Shown: positions 41,490 to 51,392, counted from the stretch's first letter. The stretch is 64,000 bases of DNA from Variovorax sp. EL159 (GCF_900100965.1 NZ_FMUJ01000001.1:172272-236271), one strand, 5' to 3'. The notes: a model not told the origin generated them from the sequence alone. Numbers and translations are program-made.

Positions 41490-43925
41490 ATGTTGTTTAA
41501 CGATCCTGCGGCTGACGCCCATCCTGCGGACCTGCCGCTGCTCCATAACCTGAACGCGGAGCAACTCGCCGCGGTCACACTGCCGGCGGGCAACGCGCTG
41601 ATCCTCGCGGGCGCCGGCTCGGGCAAGACCCGCGTGCTCACCACCCGCATCGCATGGCTGCTCCAGACGGGGCAGGTTTCCGCCGGCGGCATCCTCGCCG
41701 TGACCTTCACCAACAAGGCCGCCAAGGAAATGATGACGCGGTTGACGGCGATGCTGCCCGTCAACGTGCGCGGCATGTGGATCGGTACCTTCCACGGCCT
41801 GTGCAACCGGCTGCTGCGCGCCCACTGGAAGCTGGCCAACCTGCCGTCGACTTTCCAGATCCTCGACACGCAAGACCAGCTCTCGGCCATCAAGCGCCTG
41901 ATGAAGCAGTTCAACGTCGACGACGAGCGCTTTCCGGCCAAGCAGACGCAATGGTTCATCGCCGGCGCCAAGGAAGACGGCCTGCGCCCCGGTGACGTCG
42001 AAGTCCGCAGCGACGATGACCGCAAGAAGGTCGAGCTGTACCAGCTCTACGAAGAGCAATGTCAGCGCGAAGGTGTGGTCGATTTCGGCGAGCTGATGCT
42101 GCGCAGCTACGAACTGCTGCGCGACAACGACCCGGTGCGCGAGCACTACCAGCGGCGCTTTCGCCACATCATGATCGACGAGTTCCAGGACACCAACCGC
42201 CTGCAGTACGCGTGGATCAAGATGCTCTCGGGCAACGTGGTTGCGGGCCAGTTCACGCCGAGCGGAAGCAACAGCGTGATCGCCGTGGGCGACGACGACC
42301 AGAGCATCTACGCCTTTCGCGGCGCGCGCGTGGGCAACATGACCGACTTCGTGCGCGAGTTCGATGTGCGCCACCAGATCAAGCTGGAGCAGAACTACCG
42401 CAGCTACAGCAACATCCTCGATTCGGCCAACGAGCTCATCAGCCACAACAAGAAGCGCCTGGGCAAGAGCCTGCGCACCGACCAGGGCCCCGGCGAGCCG
42501 GTGCGCGTGTACGAGTCGCCCACCGATCTTGCCGAGGCGCAATGGATGGTCGAAGAAATGCGCCAGCTGGCGCGCGACGGCTTCGAGCGCAAGGAAATGG
42601 CCGTGCTCTACCGCAGCAACGCGCAGAGCCGGGTGATCGAAACCGCGCTCTTCAATGCCTCGGTGCCGTACCGCGTGTACGGCGGCCTGCGCTTCTTCGA
42701 GCGCGCCGAAATCAAGCACGCGCTGGCCTATCTGCGCCTGCTCGAGAACAAGGACGACGACACCAGCTTCCTGCGCGTCGTCAACTTTCCGCCGCGCGGC
42801 ATCGGCGCGCGCACGCTCGAAACCCTGCAGGACGCGGCACGCGCGGCCGGGCGCTCGCTGCACGACGCCGTGAGCGTCGTCGGCGGCAAGGCCGGCACGA
42901 ACCTCACCGGCTTCGTCGCCAAGATTGACGTGCTGCGCGAGCAGACGCAGGGCGTGAGCCTGCGCGAGATCATCGAGCTGGTGCTCGACCACAGCGGGCT
43001 CATCGAGCACTACAAGGCCGACCGCGAAGGTGCCGACCGTGTCGAGAATCTGGAAGAACTCGTGAATGCCGCCGAGAGCTTCGTCACGCAGGAAGGCTTC
43101 GGCCGCGATGCGGTGGCGTTGCCGGTGGACGAACTGCGCCAGTCGCCGGCGAGCCAAGGCATCGACCTGACGCGCGCGGTGATCGACGAGCCGCTCGCAC
43201 CCGATGCAGAGACCGGCGAAACGCTGAGCCCGCTGGCAGCCTTCCTCACGCATGCCGCGCTCGAATCGGGCGACAACCAGGCGCAGGCGGGGCAGGACGC
43301 GGTGCAACTGATGACCGTGCACGCGGCCAAGGGCCTGGAGTTCGACTGCGTGTTCATCACTGGCATGGAAGAGGGCCTGTTCCCGCACGAGAACTCGATG
43401 AGCGACTTCGAGAGCCTCGAGGAAGAGCGCCGCCTGATGTACGTGGCCATCACGCGCGCACGCAAGCGCCTGTACCTGAGCCATTCGCAGACGCGCATGC
43501 TGCACGGCCAGACCCGCTACAACGTCAAGAGCCGCTTCTTCGACGAACTGCCCGAAGGCGCGCTCAAGTGGCTCACGCCCAAGAATCAGGGCTTCACGCC
43601 GTCGGCCTTCGGCTATGGCGGCGGCTATGCCAGCACGCGCGGTGGTGGTGGCGCCTACAGCGGCGGCAGTGGCGGCAGTAGCTATGGCGGCGGTAGCAGC
43701 TATGGCGGCAACAAGGACACTTTCGCCAGCCCGCCGGTGCCACCGCAAAAAGCGGCGCCGTCGCACGGCCTGCGCTCGGGCATGCAGGTGTTCCACAACA
43801 AGTTCGGCGAAGGCACGGTGGTGGCGCTCGAAGGCACGGGCGACGATGCGCGTGCGCAGGTCAAGTTCACGCGCCACGGCGTCAAGTGGCTGGCGTTGTC
43901 GGTCGCCAAGCTCACGCCGGTTTGA
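41490..43925 (+). CDS. UvrD/Rep-type DNA helicase (UvrD-like)
   Basis: This 811-residue superfamily 1A helicase unwinds DNA 3' to 5' in repair and replication restart. Motifs in order: Q-motif LNAEQLAAV near residue 21, Walker A GAGSGKT near 40, TFTNKAAKEM, DEFQDTN near 233, VGDDDQSIYAFRGA near 270, EQNYRS, TVHAAKGLEFD near 610 and VAITRARKRLYLS near 650. A Gly/Tyr/Ser-rich linker (about 710-740) precedes a UvrD C-terminal Tudor-like domain (FGEGTVVALEG). The ATG at 41490 follows GAGGG. UvrD is more likely than Rep because of the C-terminal domain. Confidence 0.93.
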   Translation: MLFNDPAADAHPADLPLLHNLNAEQLAAVTLPAGNALILAGAGSGKTRVLTTRIAWLLQTGQVSAGGILAVTFTNKAAKEMMTRLTAMLPVNVRGMWIGTFHGLCNRLLRAHWKLANLPSTFQILDTQDQLSAIKRLMKQFNVDDERFPAKQTQWFIAGAKEDGLRPGDVEVRSDDDRKKVELYQLYEEQCQREGVVDFGELMLRSYELLRDNDPVREHYQRRFRHIMIDEFQDTNRLQYAWIKMLSGNVVAGQFTPSGSNSVIAVGDDDQSIYAFRGARVGNMTDFVREFDVRHQIKLEQNYRSYSNILDSANELISHNKKRLGKSLRTDQGPGEPVRVYESPTDLAEAQWMVEEMRQLARDGFERKEMAVLYRSNAQSRVIETALFNASVPYRVYGGLRFFERAEIKHALAYLRLLENKDDDTSFLRVVNFPPRGIGARTLETLQDAARAAGRSLHDAVSVVGGKAGTNLTGFVAKIDVLREQTQGVSLREIIELVLDHSGLIEHYKADREGADRVENLEELVNAAESFVTQEGFGRDAVALPVDELRQSPASQGIDLTRAVIDEPLAPDAETGETLSPLAAFLTHAALESGDNQAQAGQDAVQLMTVHAAKGLEFDCVFITGMEEGLFPHENSMSDFESLEEERRLMYVAITRARKRLYLSHSQTRMLHGQTRYNVKSRFFDELPEGALKWLTPKNQGFTPSAFGYGGGYASTRGGGGAYSGGSGGSSYGGGSSYGGNKDTFASPPVPPQKAAPSHGLRSGMQVFHNKFGEGTVVALEGTGDDARAQVKFTRHGVKWLALSVAKLTPV

Positions 43926-43990
43926 TTGCGCTACTAAAACTATAGCTAACAGCGCAGGCGGGACGGGCGCCAGAGCGCTCCTTGTCCTGA
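43926..43990. repeat. Comamonadaceae-type intergenic repeat element
   Basis: The spacer after the helicase gene starts with GCTACTAAAACTATAGCTAA, followed by CAGCGCAGGCGGGACGGGCG. I recognise this arrangement as a dispersed intergenic repeat of Comamonadaceae (AT-rich core with a TAGC palindrome followed by a GC-rich half). Only one copy is visible in this window, so the repeat status rests on recall. The remaining 40 bases to the next ATG hold a GGGAGTTCGGG ribosome site. Confidence 0.4.
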
Positions 43991-44032
43991 ACGGCCGTAA
44001 ACTCCGGGCTCGCCAAACATGGGGAGTTCGGG

Positions 44033-47000
44033 ATGTGGTTTCTTGGCATCATTGCCGGCCTGGTGATCGGAGCGCTGTTCGAGTCGGTCCCGGCGGCGCT
44101 GGTCCTTGCGGTGCTGGGCGCGTTCGCGCTCCCGCTGATGTTCGGCAAGAAGAAAGCCGCACCCCAGCGAACCGAGGCTGAAAGCGCGCCGAACCCCGGC
44201 ACCGCGAGCCCTGCGGCCAGCAGTACCAGCACCAGCACCGCTCCGGCTGGCGGTGTGCTGAAGCTGCAGCAGCGCGTGGCGGAGCTCGAACAGCGTGTCT
44301 CGCTGCTCGAGCGGCGTTTGTCGCAAGGCGCGGCCGATGGGGTGGCGGCACCTGCCGCCGAGGCCACCGCCTCCGTCATTCCCGAACTGGCCGACATGCC
44401 GGCCAGCGATCTCGCAACCTCGATGGCGGACACGCTGCCCGCCACCGTCCCGTCGCTGCCGTTGGCTCCGCCTGCTGCGGAGCTGGCCCGTCCGCGCATC
44501 GCGACGATGACGGTGCTCGCGCCAGCCGCGGCAGATGCCGCTGCGGCTGCCGACGTGCCGGTCACCCCCGCCGCGCCTGTGGTGGCTGCTGCTGTCGCCC
44601 CCGTCGACAAGCCCGTCGCACCGCCGCAACCCGAGGCCGCCGCCCCGGTCAAGCCGCCCGTGGCCGCGCCAGCACCTGTTCGCCGTCCACCACCGCCGCC
44701 TCCGCCGCCACCGGTGCCGTTGCGCGACCGCCTGCCTGCACCCATCGCCAACCTGATCTTCGGCGGCAACATGCTCGTCAAGCTGGGCGTGCTGATCCTG
44801 TTCCTCGGGCTGGCCTTCCTGCTGCGCTACACCGCCGAGCGCGTGACCGTGCCGATCGAGCTGCGCTATGCGGCTGTGGCGCTGGTCGGCGCCGGCCTGC
44901 TGGCGCTGGGCTGGCTGCTGCGCAAGAAGCGCGCAGGCTATGCGCTGATCCTGCAGGGCGCGGGCATCGGTGTCTTCTATCTCACGACGCTCGCGGCCAT
45001 GAAGCTCAGCGGGCTGCTGCCGGCCAGCGTCGGCTTCGCCTTCCTGTTCGGCGTGGCCGTGCTCAGTGCCGCGCTGGCCGTGTTGCAGAATGCGCCGCTG
45101 CTGGCCATCGTCGCTGCGCTCGAAGGCTTTGCCGCGCCGGTGCTCGCCTCCACCGGTTCGAACCAGCCAGTCGGCCTCTTCACCTACCTGCTGGTGCTCG
45201 ACGTCGGCATCGTGCTGATCGCCTGGTTCAAGGCCTGGCGCGTGCTGAACCTGATCGGCTTCGTCGGCACCTTCACGCTGGCGGCCGGCTGGGCGCACAA
45301 GTACTACACCGACGACCAGTACGGCACCATCCAGCCCTTCCTGATCGCGTTCTTCCTCTTGTTCACCGCCATCGGCCTGCTGTTCGCGCGCCGCACGCTG
45401 TTCGATGCGCCGGTGCAGCCCGCGCAGCCGCTGGCCACACGCGCGCTGGACACGCTGCGCCGCGCCGGCCGGGTCGACAGCTCGCTCGTGTTCGGCACGC
45501 CCATGGTCGCGTTCGGCATGCAGGTCCTGCTGATGCGTCCGTGGGAATACGGCGCCGCCTTTTCGGCGATGGCGCTTGCGGCCTTCTATCTCGTGATGGG
45601 GCGGCTGGTGTTCGCCACGCAGCCCAAGGGGTTGGCGTTGCTGGCGGAGGCCTACGCCATCGTCGGCGTGATCTTCGGCACGCTGGCGATTCCACTCGGG
45701 CTCGAAGGCCAGTGGACTGGCGCGGCCTGGGCGGTCGAGGCCGCCGGCATGTACTGGCTGGGCGCGCGGCAGGGGCGCGTGTATGCGCGCGCCTTCGCGT
45801 TCGTGGTGTTTGCCGGCGCGGTGCTGAAGCTGCTCGAAGCCACGGGGCTCGACGCGGCCCCGGGCCATCCGCTGCTCCAGGGCTCGCTGATCGGTCCGCT
45901 GCTGGTGGCCGTGAGCGCCTTCGCCATGTGGGCCATGCATCGCCGCGCCAAGCTGGATGCCGGCAACACCGTCGAAGCCATGGCCGGCAGCGCCTTGCCG
46001 TGGCTCGCCATGGCCGCGTTGACGCTGCTGCTCTGGCAATGGTGGACGCCGCCTTGGGCCGCTGCTGCAACCGCCGTGCTGGCGTCGGTCACCTTCGCCG
46101 TGGCGGTGCGCTTCGCGTTGCTGCCGCTGACCTCTGTGAGCTTCGGCATGCAGGCATTCGCGGTGGCGAGCTTCATCGCGACGCTGCACCACGTGGGCGA
46201 GATGACCGACGGCCGCGTGCTCGAAAGCGGATGGCAGGGCGCCGCCGCTGCCTGCCTGATCGCGCTCAGCGTGCTCGGCAGCGCCGCGTGGTCGATGCTG
46301 CAGGCGCACCGTGCGGCGCTGGCGCGGGGCATCCAGCCCGTGTGGTCGATCGGCAATATGGTGGGCGTGCTCGCGGGCGTGAGCCTGCTGCACCTGGCGA
46401 TGCTGTTCCAGCTGACCCTGGCGCAGGCTGCGCTGCTGTGGCCGCTGACGGCCACGGTCGTGCTCTGGGTGGCACTGCGCATGGCGCATTTCCCGCTCGC
46501 TGCGCTAGCTGGCGTGCTGCAGGTGATCGCGGCATGCGCGTTCGGTGCGAGCCAGTCCGTCGACCCCGAAGCGGTGCGGCCGGCTTTCGCGCACCTCGAT
46601 TTCTGGACGCCGGTCGTGCTGGGCCTCACCGCCTTGCTGGCCGGCGACTGGCTGCGTGACGAAGCACGGCCGCGCGTGAGCGAGCCCGCAGGTGCGGCGC
46701 GCAAGCGCTGGGCCAATGCGTGGTGCGCGATTCCGGTCGTGCTGTGGGCGCCGGTGATCTGGGGGCTTTTCTGGTGGTTCTTCGGCGTGCTCGACGAAAG
46801 CCTCCGCGTGCTGAACCGTCACGGTCTCGCGAGCCATGTGCCCGCAGTCGCGATGGCCGTGGTGCTCGTCACCTCCGTGCTGGCCGCGCTCGTGGCGTAC
46901 CGCCGCGACTGGTCGCAGCTCGGCAAGGCCACGATCGCCACGCTGCCGGGCTTCGGGTTGATCGCAGCCTACGGCGTCGCGGGCGGCCCGACGCCGTTCT

Positions 47001-47917
47001 ACGTGCCGTCGAGCGCATTGGGCTGGATCGCCTGGCCGCTGGCGCTGGTGTGGCATCTGCGCCTGCTGCGCACGCAGAAGCGCTGGTTCGAAACCCCGGC
47101 ACTGATGCCGTTCCACGTCGCGGGCTTCTGGCTCTTCTTGCTGCTCGCGGCGCGCGAATGCCAATGGCAGCTCGGGCGCATCGGGGCCGAGTGGTCGAGC
47201 TGGCAGCTGCTGGGCTGGGCCATCGTGCCGGCGCTCGTGCTGTGGGCGCTGCGCTCGCGTGCGGTGCTGCAGCGCTGGCCGCTGACCGAATACCGCGGCG
47301 CCTACCTCGAGTTCGCGGCGACGCCGGTGGTGGTGTACCTGCTGGTCTGGGTCTGGCTCACCAATGCCGTGAGCCCGGGCAATGCCGCGCCGCTGCCCTA
47401 TGTGCCGCTGCTGAATCCGCTCGAGCTTGCGCAATGGCTGGTGCTGTTCGCGCTGATGCTCTGGTGGCGCGCCTTGCCGCAAGGATCGTTCGCGCGTGTC
47501 GATCCGATGATCGCCAAGGGCGCAGTCGGCCTCACCGGGCTCGCATTGCTGACGGGCATGGTGCTGCGCACCTGCCATCACTACGCAGGTGTCGAATGGC
47601 GCTTCGATGCGCTCTATGCCTCGTGGCTGACACAGGCGGCGCTGTCGATCACCTGGGCGGTGTGCGGTGTGGCCGCGATGGTGCTGGGCCATTCGCGCAA
47701 GGTGCGCACCTTGTGGGTCGCGGGCGCGGTGCTGCTCGGTGTGGTGGTGCTGAAGCTGTTCTTCGTCGAGCTGGCCAACCGCGGCGGGCTGTTCCGCATC
47801 GTGTCGTTCATCGCGGTGGGCGCGTTGCTGCTGCTGGTGGGCTACTTCGCACCCGTGCCGCCCAAGAAGGAAGAAGAAGCGCCGCAGAAGGCGCCAGCGG
47901 AAGGCGGTGCGGCATGA
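44033..47917 (+). CDS. DUF2339 domain-containing multi-spanning membrane protein
   Basis: This very large inner-membrane protein (1294 residues) is of the DUF2339 type. The N-terminus has one hydrophobic segment (LGIIAGLVIGALFE). Then come a coiled coil (LQQRVAELEQRVSLLERR, about 80-100) and a low-complexity Pro/Ala region ending in a poly-Pro run near residue 222. From residue 240 on there are roughly 25-30 membrane helices to the C-terminus. The cytosolic tail is KKEEEAPQ. GGGAG precedes the ATG, and its stop overlaps the DUF3999 gene by ATGA. The function of the family is not established; a cell-envelope role is presumed. Confidence 0.88.
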   Translation: MWFLGIIAGLVIGALFESVPAALVLAVLGAFALPLMFGKKKAAPQRTEAESAPNPGTASPAASSTSTSTAPAGGVLKLQQRVAELEQRVSLLERRLSQGAADGVAAPAAEATASVIPELADMPASDLATSMADTLPATVPSLPLAPPAAELARPRIATMTVLAPAAADAAAAADVPVTPAAPVVAAAVAPVDKPVAPPQPEAAAPVKPPVAAPAPVRRPPPPPPPPPVPLRDRLPAPIANLIFGGNMLVKLGVLILFLGLAFLLRYTAERVTVPIELRYAAVALVGAGLLALGWLLRKKRAGYALILQGAGIGVFYLTTLAAMKLSGLLPASVGFAFLFGVAVLSAALAVLQNAPLLAIVAALEGFAAPVLASTGSNQPVGLFTYLLVLDVGIVLIAWFKAWRVLNLIGFVGTFTLAAGWAHKYYTDDQYGTIQPFLIAFFLLFTAIGLLFARRTLFDAPVQPAQPLATRALDTLRRAGRVDSSLVFGTPMVAFGMQVLLMRPWEYGAAFSAMALAAFYLVMGRLVFATQPKGLALLAEAYAIVGVIFGTLAIPLGLEGQWTGAAWAVEAAGMYWLGARQGRVYARAFAFVVFAGAVLKLLEATGLDAAPGHPLLQGSLIGPLLVAVSAFAMWAMHRRAKLDAGNTVEAMAGSALPWLAMAALTLLLWQWWTPPWAAAATAVLASVTFAVAVRFALLPLTSVSFGMQAFAVASFIATLHHVGEMTDGRVLESGWQGAAAACLIALSVLGSAAWSMLQAHRAALARGIQPVWSIGNMVGVLAGVSLLHLAMLFQLTLAQAALLWPLTATVVLWVALRMAHFPLAALAGVLQVIAACAFGASQSVDPEAVRPAFAHLDFWTPVVLGLTALLAGDWLRDEARPRVSEPAGAARKRWANAWCAIPVVLWAPVIWGLFWWFFGVLDESLRVLNRHGLASHVPAVAMAVVLVTSVLAALVAYRRDWSQLGKATIATLPGFGLIAAYGVAGGPTPFYVPSSALGWIAWPLALVWHLRLLRTQKRWFETPALMPFHVAGFWLFLLLAARECQWQLGRIGAEWSSWQLLGWAIVPALVLWALRSRAVLQRWPLTEYRGAYLEFAATPVVVYLLVWVWLTNAVSPGNAAPLPYVPLLNPLELAQWLVLFALMLWWRALPQGSFARVDPMIAKGAVGLTGLALLTGMVLRTCHHYAGVEWRFDALYASWLTQAALSITWAVCGVAAMVLGHSRKVRTLWVAGAVLLGVVVLKLFFVELANRGGLFRIVSFIAVGALLLLVGYFAPVPPKKEEEAPQKAPAEGGAA

Positions 47918-49449
47918 GCGGCGCCGTGATCCGGATGCATCGCGCACGCGGCGCCTTCGTGGCCGTCGTGGCTGCAACGGGCTTCCTTGGCGCGGCGCAC
48001 GCACAGCCCGCCACCTCCGCGCCCATCGTGCTGCAGGGCGACGGGCCGTACCACCGGCTCACGCTGCCCCTGTCGATCTACGGCAGCGCTGCGTACGGCG
48101 ACTTGCGCGACCTTCGCGTGCGCAACGCTGCAGGCCATGCCGTGCCCTATGCCTGGTTGCGCAACGAGGCCGCGACACCGCAAACCGCCTCGCAGGACGT
48201 GCCGATCTTCGCGCTGCCCGGCAGCGACAACGGCGCGGCCCCGGCCGATGCATCGCTCGCCTTTTCCGTGCGGCCCGACGGCTCGCTGGCACTCGACAGC
48301 AAGGCCGCCAGCGCCCAGCGCAAGGCGAGCGAGGCCACGCAATGGCTCATCGACCTGAGCCAGGTCAAGGGGAGCCTGCTGCAAGCCCGCTTCGAGATCG
48401 CGCCCGATGCGCGCGGCCTGTTCGCCTTCCGGCTCGAAGCCAGCGACGACCTGCGCCAATGGCGGCCGGTGGGCGGCGAAGATCAACTCGTGCGGCTGGC
48501 TCATGGCGGCCAGACCATCGAACGCCTCGCGGTCGATCTGGGCAGCCTTCGCACGCGCTTCCTGCGCCTGCGATGGAGCGACCCGCAACACGGCGCGCCG
48601 CTGACCGGCGTGGGCATCGACAGCGTGCAAGAGGTCGAACCCGTCGCGCCGCTCGAATGGTCGGGCCCGCTGAAGCCGGAGCGCTGCGCCACCGACTACT
48701 GCGACTACCTGCTGCCGCGCGGCCTGCCGGTGCAGAGCCTGCGCATCGACCTGGCCGACATCAACACGCTGGCGCAGGTCGGCATTTCGGGGCTGTCCGA
48801 TCCGGCGCCCGCCGCGGCCACGCCGCAGCAGCAGCCCGTGCCCCGCAATCCGCTCTACGCATTGCGGCACCAGCAGCGCCGGCCGGTTTCGTTGCCTGAC
48901 AGGCCGGACGAATCGCCGCTGCTCGATGCCGTGGTCTACCGCCTTGCGCAGGCAGGCGGCGAGGCGCGCTCGCCCGTGCTTGCGCTCGATGGTGCGGTGT
49001 ACGCGCGCTTGCGCCTGCGAACCGCCGGCCCGGTGAGCGTGCTGGGTGCGACGCCACCGGTCATCGCCGTGGGTGCGGTGCCGCGCACGCTGGTGTTTCT
49101 TGCGCAGGGCGCGGCGCCGTTCTCGCTGGCGTGGCGTGCGGCGCCCGTTGCCGGTACCGTCGAAGGTGCCGAGCCCGGTGCGCCGCTCGCGCTTTCAACG
49201 CTGATCCCGGGCTATGCGCCGGACAAGCCGGTGGTTGCCGATGGCGCCTCGGTCGCGTTGCCGACGGCGGCGAGCACGGCCGCCGTGGCGGCGGCCGCGC
49301 AGTCGCCGATTCCGCAGGCGGCGGGCGCCGATGCGGCATCACGCAAATGGTGGTTGTGGGGTGCGCTGGGTGTCGGCCTGCTGTTGCTGGCCGGCATGGC
49401 ATGGTCGTTGTTCGCGAGCCTGCGCAAGGACGCGGCCAGGCCCGATTGA
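47914..49449 (+). CDS. DUF3999 family exported membrane-anchored protein
   Basis: A 511-residue protein with a signal peptide (residues 1-31, cleavage after AHA), a large periplasmic beta-rich domain (PYHRLTLPLSIYGSAAYGDL start; LRHQQRRPVSLPDRP region near 320) and one C-terminal membrane helix (WWLWGALGVGLLLLAGMAW) followed by a short basic tail. The family is typically encoded directly after DUF2339, as here with an ATGA overlap, indicating a joint complex. Mature protein likely faces the periplasm. The function is unknown. Confidence 0.87.
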   Translation: MSGAVIRMHRARGAFVAVVAATGFLGAAHAQPATSAPIVLQGDGPYHRLTLPLSIYGSAAYGDLRDLRVRNAAGHAVPYAWLRNEAATPQTASQDVPIFALPGSDNGAAPADASLAFSVRPDGSLALDSKAASAQRKASEATQWLIDLSQVKGSLLQARFEIAPDARGLFAFRLEASDDLRQWRPVGGEDQLVRLAHGGQTIERLAVDLGSLRTRFLRLRWSDPQHGAPLTGVGIDSVQEVEPVAPLEWSGPLKPERCATDYCDYLLPRGLPVQSLRIDLADINTLAQVGISGLSDPAPAAATPQQQPVPRNPLYALRHQQRRPVSLPDRPDESPLLDAVVYRLAQAGGEARSPVLALDGAVYARLRLRTAGPVSVLGATPPVIAVGAVPRTLVFLAQGAAPFSLAWRAAPVAGTVEGAEPGAPLALSTLIPGYAPDKPVVADGASVALPTAASTAAVAAAAQSPIPQAAGADAASRKWWLWGALGVGLLLLAGMAWSLFASLRKDAARPD

Positions 49450-49477
49450 ATCGGAAGCCGCGCAGCGGCCGCCGCGC

Positions 49478-50308
49478 TCAGTTCGGGTCGAAGGTGTCGC
49501 GGAAGGTGAACCAGGTCGAGCTCAGCGACATGGCCGCCAGCACCAGCGCCGTGCCGACGATGAGCACGTTGCCCACCGCCAGTGCCGCACCGCCCGAGCC
49601 CATTGCGCCGAAGCCGATCAGCACTGTGGCGAGCAGGCCCATGGCAAGGCCGGCCAGAAGGAACACGCCGAACCAGGCGATGCCGAACAGCGTGTAGGCG
49701 CCGAAGTTGCGGAACAGCGCGACGATGCTGAAGAAGATGCTCTTCACGGGCTCCACGCGGTGCCAGTGCACCAGCGCCGGTGCATGCCACATGGCCAGCG
49801 ACAGCGGCAGGTTCAGGCACATCAGCAGCATGCGCGCCACCTGGAAGTCGCTGCTCGCGATCACTTCAGGCGTTAGCGGGTCGTCGAGCAGGTAGGCACG
49901 CGCGAGCTGGCCGCCGTCGACCAGCGTCGTCACCAGCACCGCCAGCACGAAGTAGATCGCCGAAATGACGCCCAGCACCAGCAGCGAGCGCCATTCCGAG
50001 CGCATGGCGCTGAACACCGCCACGAACATCGCCGAACCCGTGGGCCGCTGTGCGTCGCCGGCCCGGCCGACGCCTTCGGCGTTGTCGGTGTAGGCCACCG
50101 AGGTCGCGACCATCAGGCCCAGCGTCATGAACGGCACCAGGGCCGGCGCGAGCAGGCTGCCCAGCACCGGCAGGATCGACACCGTCGAGATCATCGCCAT
50201 CAGCAGGAAGAACAGCGAGACGAAGGCCAGCGGCTGTCGCCAGAAGGTCTTGAGTCCGAGGCGGACCCATTCGGCGCCGGTTCGCGCCGGCACGAGGTTG
50301 AGTTTCAT
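49478..50308 (-). CDS. BPSS1780 family membrane protein
   Basis: This 276-residue integral membrane protein belongs to a beta-proteobacterial family. It begins MKLNLVPARTGAEWVRLGL, then about six membrane helices grouped as two pairs and a C-terminal pair (LFFLLMAMISTVSILPVLG, GVISAIYFVLAVLVTTL, YTLFGIAWFGVFLLAG, VGNVLIVGTALVLAAMS). No catalytic motifs are visible. It is encoded 10 bases downstream of thrB on the same strand, so the two are probably co-transcribed. Start at 50308: an upstream frame extension overlaps thrB and lacks support. Its role is unknown. Confidence 0.85.
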   Translation of the reverse strand: MKLNLVPARTGAEWVRLGLKTFWRQPLAFVSLFFLLMAMISTVSILPVLGSLLAPALVPFMTLGLMVATSVAYTDNAEGVGRAGDAQRPTGSAMFVAVFSAMRSEWRSLLVLGVISAIYFVLAVLVTTLVDGGQLARAYLLDDPLTPEVIASSDFQVARMLLMCLNLPLSLAMWHAPALVHWHRVEPVKSIFFSIVALFRNFGAYTLFGIAWFGVFLLAGLAMGLLATVLIGFGAMGSGGAALAVGNVLIVGTALVLAAMSLSSTWFTFRDTFDPN

Positions 50309-50318
50309 GGGGGGTGGG

Positions 50319-51392
50319 TCATGCAGCCAGCAGCGGCTCGAGGGCCGGGGCCATGGCATGCGGGTGGGTGGCGCGCTCGCGCAGCACGCGCTCGAAGTGC
50401 GACGGGTCGTGGGGCTTGAGCAGGCTCGCCTCGCGCGGCAGGTAGAAGTCCCAGAGGCGCGAGATCCAGAAGCGCAGCGCCGCGGCGCGCAGCATCGCGG
50501 GCAGCAGGGCGCGCTCGGCTGCGTTCAGCGGGCGCACCGACTCGTAGGCCGACAGCAGCGCGTCAGCGCGTTCGGCATGGTGGCGGCCGGTAGGCAGGTC
50601 GATGGCCCAGTCGTTCAGGCACACGGCCAGGTCGAACAGCCAGGTGTCGGTGCCGGCGAAGTAGAAGTCGAACACGCCGGTCAGGCGCGGCGTGGCGCCT
50701 GCGTCGTCGCCGGTCGCGAACATCACGTTGTCGCGGAACATGTCGGCGTGCACCGGGCCGCGCGGCAGGGCCGCATAGGCCGACGACTCTGCCACGTGGT
50801 TCTGGTAGGCCAGCTCGGCGCGCAGCAGGGCGGATTGCGATTCCTCGATGTAGGGCAGCACCACCGGCACGGTCTCGTTCCACCAGGCCAGGCCGCGCAG
50901 GTTCGGCTGGATGCGGGGGTAGTCGCGGCCGGCCAGGTGCATGCGCGCCAGCATCGCGCCCAGTTCGGCGCAATGGGCCGGGCCGGGAGAAAGCTCGCTG
51001 TGGCCCGACAGCTTCTGGACCAGCGCGGCAGGCTTGCCGGCGACCGTGTGAAGCAGGTCGCACGTGGTGTTGTCAATCGCAGCGGGCACCGGCGGCTGGC
51101 CTTTTTTCTGCTGCTGCTTGTCGGCAACGGGCTCGGCCGATGCGGCCACCGGCGCGGGCACTGGCAGGCCGGCGGCCGCCAGGTGCTTCATGAGGCAAAG
51201 GTAGTAGGGCAGCTGCTCGGCGCTCAGGCGCTCGAACAGCGTCAGCACGAACTCCCCGGACTCGGTGGTCGCGAAGTAGTTGGTGTTTTCGATGCCACCC
51301 TGGATGCCGCGCAGGTCGCGCAGGCGGCCCACGCCGAGGCGCTGCACGAGCGCGTCTGCCTCGCCGAACTGGACTTCGGTAAAAACTGCCAT
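50319..51392 (-). CDS. thrB: Homoserine kinase (ThrB, aminoglycoside-phosphotransferase type)
   Basis: A 357-residue kinase phosphorylating homoserine in threonine biosynthesis. It is of the APH-fold type (homoserine kinase II) rather than the GHMP type. The starting motif is MAVFTEVQF, with the GIENTNYFATT nucleotide-loop region near residue 33, the catalytic loop HADMFRDNVMF near residue 215 and the metal-binding FDFYFAG near 240. A Gln/Lys/Pro-rich insert (KQQQKKGQPP, near 90-100) is longer than usual. It forms a minus-strand group with DUF2782 upstream (61-base gap) and the BPSS1780 gene downstream. Confidence 0.93.
   Translation of the reverse strand: MAVFTEVQFGEADALVQRLGVGRLRDLRGIQGGIENTNYFATTESGEFVLTLFERLSAEQLPYYLCLMKHLAAAGLPVPAPVAASAEPVADKQQQKKGQPPVPAAIDNTTCDLLHTVAGKPAALVQKLSGHSELSPGPAHCAELGAMLARMHLAGRDYPRIQPNLRGLAWWNETVPVVLPYIEESQSALLRAELAYQNHVAESSAYAALPRGPVHADMFRDNVMFATGDDAGATPRLTGVFDFYFAGTDTWLFDLAVCLNDWAIDLPTGRHHAERADALLSAYESVRPLNAAERALLPAMLRAAALRFWISRLWDFYLPREASLLKPHDPSHFERVLRERATHPHAMAPALEPLLAA

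Noticed and set aside
43615..43730. Gly/Ser/Tyr-rich tandem DNA in the UvrD-like gene as a possible CRISPR or VNTR
   Set aside because: It is an in-frame low-complexity linker with irregular units and no spacer structure.
41415..43877. Open frame of 820 codons antisense to the UvrD-like gene
   Set aside because: It is a GC-bias shadow of the helicase. Only its last 12 codons outside the helicase are of interest, as a mini-ORF.
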